From NCBI RefSeq assembly GCF_000719345.1, contig NZ_JOFX01000029.1, forward strand, positions 20,730 through 84,729: DNA of 64,000 nt, written 5' to 3'. The notes under the pieces were generated by a model. It had not been told where the DNA came from and did not search any database. It worked only from the letters and a program-made list of their open reading frames with translations. This document shows positions 1 through 7,945 of the stretch, piece by piece. A program made the position numbers and the translations under genes. Position 1 is the first letter of the stretch, and every line of letters starts with the position of its first letter. The DNA comes from Streptomyces sp. NRRL F-2664. GTDB lineage: Bacteria; Actinomycetota; Actinomycetes; Streptomycetales; Streptomycetaceae.

Positions 1-341
1 GCCTGCCGCGTCGCTGGCCAGACTGTCAAAGTTCCACCCCAAGATTTGTACAGATGCAGCGAATGACGACCTGGGGGTAGGTCGGGATAGCCTTGTACCC
101 GTGATCAGCGCGATATGCCTCGGGGGCACTGGAGCCTCCGGCCTGCGCCCGGCGTACGACAGTGCCCGGGCCATCGCTGGTCCCCGCCACCGGGAGCGCC
201 GGCCGATCTTGGCTCATTCCCTCCCGGTCGGCCTTCTCGACGGCATAGCGTCGATCCCGAACGGACACCCCGCCTCGCGGCGCTATGTCATTCCTTCCTT
301 CACCTACGTCACGCAATGGCGCGCGACAGGAGCCAGAGGAC
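1..341. other. Leader region upstream of gdh, no gene seen
   Basis: No convincing coding frame on either strand. The stretch from 90 to 120 holds TTGTAC (93-98) and TATGCC (114-119), which resemble -35 and -10 boxes, but the 15-bp gap is short for a housekeeping sigma factor, so I do not call a promoter. The long leader suggests that gdh has a distant promoter or an untranslated regulatory leader. The left edge may lie just outside the end of another gene. Confidence 0.4.
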
Positions 342-3300
342 ATGCAGACCAAGCTGGACGAAGCAAAGGCCGAGCTGCTCGCACGGGCGGCCCGGGTAGC
401 TGAGAACAGCCCGGCCGGGGGGCTACTTCCGACTGGGTCCGAGCAGGGAGAGCGTCCGGACCGGACGGCGGTCCTCTCCTACCTCCAGCGCTACTACCTG
501 CACACCGCGCCCGAGGACCTCACGGACCGGGACCCGGTCGACGTGTTCGGAGCCGGGCTCTCCCACTACCGACTGGCGGAGAACCGGCCGCAGGGCACTG
601 CGAACGTCCGCGTGCACACCCCCACGGTGGAGGAGAACGGCTGGACCTCCAGCCACTCCGTCGTCGAGGTCGTCACCGACGACATGCCCTTCCTCGTGGA
701 CTCCGTCACGAACGAGCTGTCCCGCCAGGGCCGCGGCATCCACGTCGTGATCCACCCGCAGGTCGTCGTGCGCCGTGACGTCACCGGCAAGCTGATCGAG
801 ATCCTCGGTCCCGACTGCGACGCGCACGGCCCCCGCACCGCGCGCCCCCACGACTCCCTCGTCGAGTCGTGGATCCACGTCGAGATCGACCGCGAGACCG
901 ACCGCGCCGACCTCAAGCAGATCACCGCCGACCTGCTGCGCGTCCTGTCCGACGTCCGCGAGTCCGTCGAGGACTGGGAGAAGATGCGCGACGCCGCGCT
1001 GCGCATCGCCGACGGCCTGCCCGACGAGCCCACCGCCCCCGACCTGCGCGAGTACGAGCTCGAAGAGGCCCGTGAGCTGCTGCGCTGGCTCGCCGACGAC
1101 CACTTCACCTTCCTCGGCTACCGCGAGTACAACCTCGTCGACGGCGACTCCCTCGCCGCCGTCCCCGGTACCGGCCTCGGCATCCTGCGCTCCGACCCGC
1201 ACCACAGCGGCAAGGACGACGGCCACCCGGTCTCGCCGTCCTTCAACCGGCTGCCGGCCGACGCCCGCGCCAAGGCCCGCGAGCACCGCCTGCTGGTGCT
1301 GACCAAGGCCAACAGCCGCTCCACCGTGCACCGCCCCTCGTACCTCGACTACGTGGGCGTCAAGAAGTTCGACGCCGACGGCAACGTGATCGGCGAGCGC
1401 CGCTTCCTCGGCCTGTTCTCCTCCGCCGCGTACACCGAGTCGGTGCGCCGCGTGCCGGTCATCCGCCGCAAGGTCGCCGAGGTCCTGGAACGGGCCGGCT
1501 TCTCGCCGTCCAGCCACGACGGCCGCGACCTGACGCAGATCCTGGAGACCTACCCGCGCGACGAGCTGTTCCAGACCCCGGTCGACCAGCTCCAGTCCAT
1601 CGTCACCTCGGTCCTCTACCTCCAGGAACGCCGCCGGCTGCGGCTGTACCTGCGCCAGGACGAGTACGGGCGCTACTACTCCGCGCTGGTCTACCTGCCC
1701 CGCGACCGCTTCACCACCGGCGTGCGGCTGCGCCTGATGGACATCCTGCGCGAGGAGCTCGGCGGCATCAGCGTCGACTTCACCGCCTGGAACACCGAGT
1801 CGATCCTCTCCCGCATCCACTTCGTCGTCCGCGTCCCGCAGGGCACCGAGCTGCCCGTGCTGACCGACGGCGACGTCGAGCGCATCGAGGGCCGCCTCGT
1901 CGAGGCCGCCCGCTCCTGGGCCGACGGCTTCGACCAGGCGCTCAACGCCGAACTCGGCGAGGAGCGCGCGGCGGAGCTGCTGCGCCGCTACGGCACCGCC
2001 TTCTCCGAGGGCTACAAGGCCGATCACTCGCCGCGCGCCGCCGTCGCCGACCTCGTGCACCTGGAGAAGCTGCGCGGCAGCGACAAGGACTTCGCGCTGT
2101 CGCTGTACGAGCCCGTCGGCGCGGGCCCCGGCGAGCGCCGATTCAAGATCTACCGTGCCGGTGAGCAGGTCTCCCTGTCCGCCGTCCTGCCGGTCCTCCA
2201 GCGCCTCGGCGTCGAGGTGACCGACGAGCGCCCGTACGAGCTGCGCTGCGCCGACCGCACGAACGCGTGGATCTACGACTTCGGTCTGCGGCTGACGGCG
2301 GGCGACCTCGGCGACGACGCGCGCGAGCGCTTCCAGGACGCCTTCGCGGCCGTCTGGAACGGCCAGGCCGAGAACGACAACTTCAACGCGCTCGTGCTCA
2401 GCGCCGGCCTGACCTGGCGGCAGGCCGTCGTCCTGCGCGCGTACGCCAAGTACCTGCGCCAGGCCGGATCCACCTTCAGCCAGGACTACATGGAGGACAC
2501 CCTCCGCAACAACGTCCACACCACCCGGCTGCTGGTCTCGCTCTTCGAGGCCCGGATGTCGCCCGTCCGCCAGGCCGCCGGCAGCGAGCTCGTGGACGCC
2601 ATGCTGGAGGAGCTCGACGGGGCGCTGGACCAGGTCGCCTCGCTCGACGAGGACCGCATCCTGCGGGCCTTCCTCACCCTCATCAAGGCCACCCTGCGCA
2701 CGAACTTCTTCCAGCTCGACTCGAAGGGCGAGCAGCACGCCTACGTGTCGATGAAGTTCGACCCGCAGGCCATCCCGGACCTGCCGGCGCCGCGCCCGGC
2801 GTACGAGATCTGGGTGTACTCCCCGCGCGTCGAGGGCGTCCACCTGCGCTTCGGCAAGGTCGCCCGAGGCGGCCTGCGCTGGTCCGACCGCCGCGAGGAC
2901 TTCCGTACGGAGATCCTCGGCCTGGTCAAGGCGCAGATGGTCAAGAACACCGTCATCGTGCCGGTCGGCGCCAAGGGCGGCTTCGTCGCGAAGAACCTCC
3001 CCGACCCGTCGGTGGACCGCGACGCCTGGCTCGCCGAGGGCATCGCCTCGTACAAGATCTTCATCTCGGCGCTGCTCGACATCACCGACAACATGGTCGC
3101 CGGCGAGGTCGTGCCGCCGCGGAGCGTGGTCCGCCACGACGAGGACGACACCTACCTCGTCGTCGCCGCGGACAAGGGCACCGCGACCTTCTCCGACATC
3201 GCCAACGGTGTGGCGGAGGCCTACGGCTTCTGGCTCGGCGACGCCTTCGCGTCCGGCGGCTCGGCGGGCTACGACCACAAGGGCATGGGCATCACCGCCC

Positions 3301-5291
3301 GTGGCGCGTGGGAGTCCGTCAAGCGGCACTTCCGCGAGCTCGGGCACGACACCCAGACCCAGGACTTCACCGTCGTCGGCGTCGGCGACATGTCGGGCGA
3401 CGTCTTCGGCAACGGCATGCTGCTCTCCGAGCACATCCGCCTGGTGGCCGCCTTCGACCACCGGCACATCTTCATCGACCCGACCCCGGACGCGGCGACC
3501 TCGTACGCCGAGCGGCGGCGCCTGTTCGAGCTGCCGCGCTCCTCGTGGGCGGACTACGACCCCTCGCTGATCTCGGCGGGCGGCGGCATCCACCCGCGTT
3601 CGGCCAAGGCCGTCCCGGTCACCGCGCAGATGCGCGCGGCCCTCGGCATCGAGGCCGGCGTCACCAAGATGACCCCGGCCGAGCTGATGCAGGCGATCCT
3701 CAAGGCCCCCGTGGACCTGGTGTGGAACGGCGGCATCGGTACGTACGTCAAGGCGACCTCCGAGACGCACGCCGACGTCGGCGACAAGGCCAACGACGCC
3801 ATCCGCGTCAACGGCTGCGACGTGCGGGCGCGGGTCATCGGCGAGGGCGGCAACCTGGGCCTGACCCAGCTCGGCCGCATCGAGTTCGCCCGCAGCGGCG
3901 CCGGCGGCGAGGGCGGCAAGGTCAACACCGACGCCATCGACAACAGCGCGGGCGTGGACACCTCCGACCACGAGGTGAACATCAAGATCCTGCTCAACGC
4001 GGTGGTCGCCGACGGCGACATGACCGTCAAGCAGCGCAACAAGCTGCTCGCGCAGATGACCGACGAGGTCGGCCGCCTGGTGCTGCGCAACAACTACGCG
4101 CAGAACACCGCGCTGGCCAACGGCTCGGCGCAGGCCCCCAGCCTGCTGCACGCCCAGCAGCGCTTCATGCGCCGCCTGGAGGGTGCCGGACTGCTCAACC
4201 GCGAGCTGGAGTTCCTGCCCACCGACCGCCAGATCCGCGAGCTGCTGAACAACGGCAAGGGGCTGACCCAGCCCGAGCTGGCCGTGCTGTTCGCGTACAC
4301 GAAGATCACGACGGCGGACGAGCTCATCGCGACCGGGCTGCCGGACGACCCCTACCTGCGGCGCCTGCTCTTCGCGTACTTCCCGGCGGCCCTCGGCGAG
4401 AAGTTCGCCGAGCAGATCGACGCGCACGCGCTGCGCCGCGAGATCATCACGACGATCCTGGTCAACGACACCGTCAACACTGGTGGTTCGACCTTCCTGC
4501 ACCGCCTGCGCGAGGAGACCGGGGCCTCCACGGAGGAGATCGTCCGGGCGCAGCTCGCGGCCCGCGAGATCTTCGGCCTGGCCGATGTGTGGGACGCGGT
4601 GGAGGCGCTCGACAACAAGGTGGCCGCGGACGTGCAGACCCGGGTGCGGCTGCACTCGCGGCGCCTGGTCGAGCGCGGCACCCGCTGGCTGCTCAACAAC
4701 CGGCCGCAGCCGCTCCAGATCACCGAGACCATCGCCTTCTTCGGGGAGCGGGTCGCCGGGGTGTGGGCCGAGCTGCCGAAGCTGGTGCGCGGTGCGGACC
4801 TGGAGTGGTACCAGCTGGTCATGGACGAGCTGACCGGCGAGGGCGTGCCGGAGGAACTGGCGGCGAAGGTCGCCGGGTTCTCGTCGGCCTTCCCGACGCT
4901 GGACATCGTCGCGATCGCGGACCGGACGGGCGTGGAAGCGCTGGACGTCGCCGAGGTGTACTACGACCTCGCCGACCGTCTGCACATCACGCAGCTGATG
5001 GACCGCATCATCGAGCTGCCGCGGGCCGACCGCTGGCAGTCCATGGCCCGCGCGTCCATCCGCGAGGACCTGTTCGCGGCGCACGCGGCGCTGACGGCGG
5101 ACGTGCTGTCGGTGGGCAACGGTGCCTCGACTCCCGAGGAGCGCTTCACGGCGTGGGAGGAGAAGAACGCGGCGATCATCGGGCGGGCCCGGACGACCCT
5201 GGAGGAGATCCGGGGCTCGGACGCCTTCGACCTGGCGAACCTGTCGGTGGCGATGCGGACGATGCGGAGTCTGCTGCGCACGCACAGCTGA
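342..5291 (+). CDS. gdh: NAD-specific glutamate dehydrogenase, 180-kDa class
   Basis: Catabolic enzyme that oxidatively deaminates L-glutamate to 2-oxoglutarate with NAD+, in the cytosol. The product is 1649 aa, the normal size of the large (GDH_2/GdhB) class, far above the 450-aa small class. The N-terminal third is the regulatory ACT-like part; the central catalytic block includes KVARGGLRWSDRREDFRTE and VPVGAKGGFVAK near residues 840-885, then the nucleotide-binding part with GVGDMSGDVFGNG near 1020. I chose ATG 342 rather than the in-frame upstream ATG at 285, because AGGAG at 328-332 sits 9 nt before it and the protein then begins MQTKLDEAK as I recall for Streptomyces homologues. It is monocistronic: a strong hairpin follows at 5306. 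Confidence 0.96.
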   Translation: MQTKLDEAKAELLARAARVAENSPAGGLLPTGSEQGERPDRTAVLSYLQRYYLHTAPEDLTDRDPVDVFGAGLSHYRLAENRPQGTANVRVHTPTVEENGWTSSHSVVEVVTDDMPFLVDSVTNELSRQGRGIHVVIHPQVVVRRDVTGKLIEILGPDCDAHGPRTARPHDSLVESWIHVEIDRETDRADLKQITADLLRVLSDVRESVEDWEKMRDAALRIADGLPDEPTAPDLREYELEEARELLRWLADDHFTFLGYREYNLVDGDSLAAVPGTGLGILRSDPHHSGKDDGHPVSPSFNRLPADARAKAREHRLLVLTKANSRSTVHRPSYLDYVGVKKFDADGNVIGERRFLGLFSSAAYTESVRRVPVIRRKVAEVLERAGFSPSSHDGRDLTQILETYPRDELFQTPVDQLQSIVTSVLYLQERRRLRLYLRQDEYGRYYSALVYLPRDRFTTGVRLRLMDILREELGGISVDFTAWNTESILSRIHFVVRVPQGTELPVLTDGDVERIEGRLVEAARSWADGFDQALNAELGEERAAELLRRYGTAFSEGYKADHSPRAAVADLVHLEKLRGSDKDFALSLYEPVGAGPGERRFKIYRAGEQVSLSAVLPVLQRLGVEVTDERPYELRCADRTNAWIYDFGLRLTAGDLGDDARERFQDAFAAVWNGQAENDNFNALVLSAGLTWRQAVVLRAYAKYLRQAGSTFSQDYMEDTLRNNVHTTRLLVSLFEARMSPVRQAAGSELVDAMLEELDGALDQVASLDEDRILRAFLTLIKATLRTNFFQLDSKGEQHAYVSMKFDPQAIPDLPAPRPAYEIWVYSPRVEGVHLRFGKVARGGLRWSDRREDFRTEILGLVKAQMVKNTVIVPVGAKGGFVAKNLPDPSVDRDAWLAEGIASYKIFISALLDITDNMVAGEVVPPRSVVRHDEDDTYLVVAADKGTATFSDIANGVAEAYGFWLGDAFASGGSAGYDHKGMGITARGAWESVKRHFRELGHDTQTQDFTVVGVGDMSGDVFGNGMLLSEHIRLVAAFDHRHIFIDPTPDAATSYAERRRLFELPRSSWADYDPSLISAGGGIHPRSAKAVPVTAQMRAALGIEAGVTKMTPAELMQAILKAPVDLVWNGGIGTYVKATSETHADVGDKANDAIRVNGCDVRARVIGEGGNLGLTQLGRIEFARSGAGGEGGKVNTDAIDNSAGVDTSDHEVNIKILLNAVVADGDMTVKQRNKLLAQMTDEVGRLVLRNNYAQNTALANGSAQAPSLLHAQQRFMRRLEGAGLLNRELEFLPTDRQIRELLNNGKGLTQPELAVLFAYTKITTADELIATGLPDDPYLRRLLFAYFPAALGEKFAEQIDAHALRREIITTILVNDTVNTGGSTFLHRLREETGASTEEIVRAQLAAREIFGLADVWDAVEALDNKVAADVQTRVRLHSRRLVERGTRWLLNNRPQPLQITETIAFFGERVAGVWAELPKLVRGADLEWYQLVMDELTGEGVPEELAAKVAGFSSAFPTLDIVAIADRTGVEALDVAEVYYDLADRLHITQLMDRIIELPRADRWQSMARASIREDLFAAHAALTADVLSVGNGASTPEERFTAWEEKNAAIIGRARTTLEEIRGSDAFDLANLSVAMRTMRSLLRTHS

Positions 5292-5305
5292 TGCTCTCGA
5301 TGTAG

Positions 5306-5359
5306 CGGAACGGGCCGGGGCCCGGGACCCTTGTGGTTCCCGGGCCCCGGTCCGTTCCG
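5306..5359 (+). terminator. Strong hairpin terminator after gdh
   Basis: Two 22-nt arms (5306-5327 and 5338-5359) pair perfectly except for one G-U wobble, around a 10-nt loop. There is no long T-tract, as is usual in GC-rich actinomycetes. The convergent tagH-like gene ends at 5444, so the hairpin could serve both directions. Confidence 0.85.
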
Positions 5360-5388
5360 TGTGCCGCGGGTGCGGCGCCGTTGCCGGA

Positions 5389-5432
5389 GGCGCTGCCCCG
5401 GAACCCCCGCGCCTCGAACGCCGGCGGGGCCG
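5389..5432. repeat. Dispersed intergenic repeat, copy A
   Basis: This 44-bp segment matches 20787-20829 at about 35 of 44 aligned positions, including the shared block CCTCGAMCGCCGG. Both copies lie just after a gene end. I recall similar GC-rich elements scattered at gene ends in Streptomyces genomes; their role is unclear, possibly transcript ends. Confidence 0.45.
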
Positions 5433-5443
5433 AATGAGGCGCC

Positions 5444-6259
5444 TCAGGCGTCGGTGGGCGCGGAGTGGGTGGAGGCTTCGTAGGCGGTGCAGACCTCGGC
5501 CGCCGGGCCGTCCATGCGCAGGACGCCCGAGTCCAGCCAGATCGCCCGGTCGCAGGTCTCGCGGACGGTGTTGATGGCGTGGCTGACCAGGAAGACGGTT
5601 CCGGCGTGCTCGCGGAGTTCCTCGATGCGGGCCTGGCTGCGCCGCTGGAAGGCCGCGTCGCCCGTGGCCAGCGCCTCGTCGATCATCAGGACGTCGTGGT
5701 CCTTGGCGGCGGCGATGGAGAAGCGCAGGCGGGCGCCCATGCCGGAGGAGTACGTCCGCATCGGCAGGGAGATGAAGTCGCCCTTCTCGTTGATGCCGGA
5801 GAAGTCGACGATGCCCGCGTAGCGGTCGCGGATCTGCCGGCGGGACATGCCCATGGCGAGGCCGCCGAGGACGACGTTGCGTTCCCCGGTGAGGTCGTTC
5901 ATCAGGGCGGCGTTGACGCCCAGCAGGGAGGGCTGCCCGTGCGAGTAGATCCGTCCCCGGGCCACCGGTTGGAGGCCTGCGATGGCTTTGAGCAGGGTGG
6001 ACTTGCCCGAGCCGTTGGAGCCGATCAGGCCGATGGCCTCGCCCCTGTGGGCGGTGAAGGAGACGCCCTTGACCGCGTGCACCTCGCGCGGGCCGGAGGC
6101 GCTCCCGCGCGAGAAGATCCGGCCGAGTGCGGCCGCGGCGCCGCCCCTGCGGGCGGCGGAGCCGTGGACGACTCGGTAGGTGACGTGGACCCCGTCCACG
6201 ATCACGGTGGGTACCCGGGTGTCGGTCCCGGCCGTACCGGCCTCGGTCGCGTCAGCCAC
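5444..6259 (-). CDS. ABC exporter ATPase, TagH-like (teichoic acid/polysaccharide export)
   Basis: Nucleotide-binding subunit of a two-component exporter that moves lipid-linked wall polymers across the membrane. The 271-aa product carries Walker A GSNGSGKSTLLK near residue 85, the signature-like YSSGMGARLRFS near 165, Walker B VLMIDEAL near 185 and the switch His in FLVSHAI. The Gly-Met-Gly-Ala-Arg-Leu form of the signature is typical of the polysaccharide/teichoic acid (ABC-2 partner) class. The GTG start at 6259 overlaps the end of the permease gene by 8 nt, so the two are translationally coupled. The wall-polymer transferase at 7946-10234 on the same strand hints at the substrate. Confidence 0.9.
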   Translation of the reverse strand: MADATEAGTAGTDTRVPTVIVDGVHVTYRVVHGSAARRGGAAAALGRIFSRGSASGPREVHAVKGVSFTAHRGEAIGLIGSNGSGKSTLLKAIAGLQPVARGRIYSHGQPSLLGVNAALMNDLTGERNVVLGGLAMGMSRRQIRDRYAGIVDFSGINEKGDFISLPMRTYSSGMGARLRFSIAAAKDHDVLMIDEALATGDAAFQRRSQARIEELREHAGTVFLVSHAINTVRETCDRAIWLDSGVLRMDGPAAEVCTAYEASTHSAPTDA

Positions 6260-7172
6260 GTCCGTACGCCTCCTCCGCCTTCCAGAAGTAGATGAATCCG
6301 CCGACTCCCGCGAGGAGCGCCCAGCCGACGGCCAGCAGCCACACGTGGTGCGGCAGCGCGTGCACGGGGAAGCTGTCGATCAGCGCGCAGCGCATCAGGT
6401 CGATGTAGACGGCCGGCGGGTTGGCCTTGAGGGCCACCAGGACCCAGTGCGGCAGGTGGTCCGTGCTGAGCACCGTGTCGATGGACCACATCACGCCCGA
6501 GGCGTACATCCACGTCCGCAGGACGAACGGCATCAGCTGGCTGACGTCGGGGCTCTTGCTGCCGATGCGGGCCATGACCATGGCGCAGCCGGCGGCGAAG
6601 ACGGCCGTCAGCAGGAGCGCCGGCAGGGCCAGGAGCCAGGCCGGGCCGGGCCGCTGGCCGAAGGCGAGCAGCAGGACCACCAGGGCGGCCATGGAGATGA
6701 GGAGCTGCTGGAAGAGCTGTACGACGGTGGAGAGGGGCAGGCTCGCACGGGGGAAGTGCAGGGCGCGGACCAGGCCGAGGTTGCCGTGGACGGCGCGGGT
6801 GCCGGCGTTGACGGAGCTGCTGATGAAGTCCCAGACGAAGATGCCGGTGATCAGGAAGGGGACGTAGTCGGGCACGCCGTGACTGGCCTTCAGCACGATC
6901 CCGAAGATGACGTAGTAGACGCCCGCGTTGAGCAGCGGGGTCGCCAGGTGCCAGACGTGGCCGAGGCGCGTCGTGCTGTACGTGGCCTGCATGCGGGCGG
7001 TCGCGTGGGCGGAGACGAAGTGGCGGCGCTGCCAGAGCCGGGCGATGTAGCGGGGCAGGGGCGGGCGCGCGCCGCTGAGCGTGAGGCCGTGGGCGGCGGC
7101 CAGCTGCGCGAGCTCCGCGGAGGTGGGGGGAGCCGGCGCGGGTGCGGGAGGTGAGGCGGTCGCGGTGGTCAC
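6252..7172 (-). CDS. ABC-2 type permease, TagG-like
   Basis: Membrane partner of the preceding ATPase, 306 aa, with about six hydrophobic segments from residue 75 onward and the ABC-2 features of polysaccharide exporters (ATPLLNAGVYYVIFG, then FVWDFISSSVNAGTRAV). The N-terminal 30 residues are Pro/Ala-rich and cytoplasmic. I chose GTG 7172 (protein VTTATASPP) over the longer frame from 7271, because the latter would run through the putative TetR operators and start inside the divergent promoter. The Shine-Dalgarno is weak. Export of a teichoic acid or related glycan is inferred from family and from the neighbouring CDP-glycerol transferase-like protein. Confidence 0.87.
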   Translation of the reverse strand: MTTATASPPAPAPAPPTSAELAQLAAAHGLTLSGARPPLPRYIARLWQRRHFVSAHATARMQATYSTTRLGHVWHLATPLLNAGVYYVIFGIVLKASHGVPDYVPFLITGIFVWDFISSSVNAGTRAVHGNLGLVRALHFPRASLPLSTVVQLFQQLLISMAALVVLLLAFGQRPGPAWLLALPALLLTAVFAAGCAMVMARIGSKSPDVSQLMPFVLRTWMYASGVMWSIDTVLSTDHLPHWVLVALKANPPAVYIDLMRCALIDSFPVHALPHHVWLLAVGWALLAGVGGFIYFWKAEEAYGRG

Positions 7173-7208
7173 TGGTTCGCTTCGCTTTCGACGGAGGTCG
7201 GGACGGGT

Positions 7209-7273
7209 CCGTATCGTCGCTACGGCGAGGTTAGGTCCATGGGCGATGGAACGCAACCGTATCGTCGTCACGG
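7209..7273. promoter_or_regulatory. Paired 17-bp repeats, candidate TetR operators
   Basis: CCGTATCGTCGCTACGG at 7209-7225 and CCGTATCGTCGTCACGG at 7257-7273 agree at 15 of 17 positions and start 48 bp apart, between the divergent tagG-like and tetR genes. The first is an inverted repeat (CCGTA/TACGG). The second lies just before the likely -10 box TATGCT (7282-7287) of tetR. This layout suggests that the regulator represses itself and perhaps the exporter. Confidence 0.55.
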
Positions 7274-7293
7274 GTCGCGGCTATGCTCGGTGC

Positions 7294-7929
7294 ATGACCA
7301 CGAATCCCGCCGCCCCTTCCGCCGCCTCCGCCCGCCGCGCCCCTGCCGGTGCCGCCGTTCTGCGCGAGGACGTCACGGAGGCGATCCGCGAGGCGGTCCT
7401 GGCGGAGCTGGCCGCGGTGGGGTTCTCCCGGATGTCCATCGAGGGCATCGCGCGGCGGGCCGGAGTCGGCAAGACCGCCGTGTACCGGCGCTGGAAGTCC
7501 AAGCTGCACCTGGTGCTCGACCTGGTCGGGGCCTTCGCGGTGGACGGCCTGCCGGTCCCGGCGACCGGCACGCTGTACGGCGACGTGCGCGCCCTGCTGG
7601 AGGTCATGTCCCACGTGCTGCGGCACCCGGTGGCCTCGGCGGTCATCCCCGACCTGCTGGTCGAGGCCTCCCGCAACCCCGAGATCGCCGACGCGGTCCG
7701 CGGCGCCCTCCTGGACGGCCAGCACCGCATGGCGCAGGGCATCGTCTCCGACGCGGTCGCGCGCGGCGAACTCCCCGCGCACCTCAGCGCCGACCACGCG
7801 TTGGACCTGCTGATCGGCCCGCTGTACTGGCGCCAGGTGGTCGTCCGCGACGCAGTGACGTCCGCCCACCTGGACACCCTGGCCCACCAGGTGGTGGCGG
7901 GCCTGAAGTCGGCGTCCGCGACCGCCTGA
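7294..7929 (+). CDS. TetR-family transcriptional regulator
   Basis: DNA-binding repressor of 211 aa. The N-terminal helix-turn-helix is plain: SRMSIEGIARRAGVGKTAVYR near residues 50-70, followed by RRWKSKLHLVLDL. The C-terminal ligand domain ends with ALDLLIGPLYWRQVV, common in the TetR_C_11-like group that acts near transporters. I chose ATG 7294 because TATGCT at 7282-7287 lies 6 nt upstream, as in a leaderless transcript; there is no ribosome binding site. It is divergent from the TagG/TagH-like exporter and converges on the wall-polymer transferase, so one or both are plausible targets. The ligand is unknown. Confidence 0.88.
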   Translation: MTTNPAAPSAASARRAPAGAAVLREDVTEAIREAVLAELAAVGFSRMSIEGIARRAGVGKTAVYRRWKSKLHLVLDLVGAFAVDGLPVPATGTLYGDVRALLEVMSHVLRHPVASAVIPDLLVEASRNPEIADAVRGALLDGQHRMAQGIVSDAVARGELPAHLSADHALDLLIGPLYWRQVVVRDAVTSAHLDTLAHQVVAGLKSASATA

Positions 7930-7945
7930 CGGCCCGGCGGCCCGC

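Noticed and set aside
93..119. TTGTAC and TATGCC as gdh promoter
   Set aside because: The gap is only 15 bp and the start of gdh is more than 220 bp away; too weak to call.
423..5285. 1620-aa open frame on the minus strand inside gdh
   Set aside because: It is the antisense shadow of a GC-rich gene: composition is Val/Arg/Asp-rich without any recognisable fold, while the plus-strand frame is a full-length known enzyme.
2267..5305. 1012-aa plus-strand frame overlapping gdh
   Set aside because: Arg/Gly/Pro-rich shadow frame with no domain; gdh reads through the same bases.
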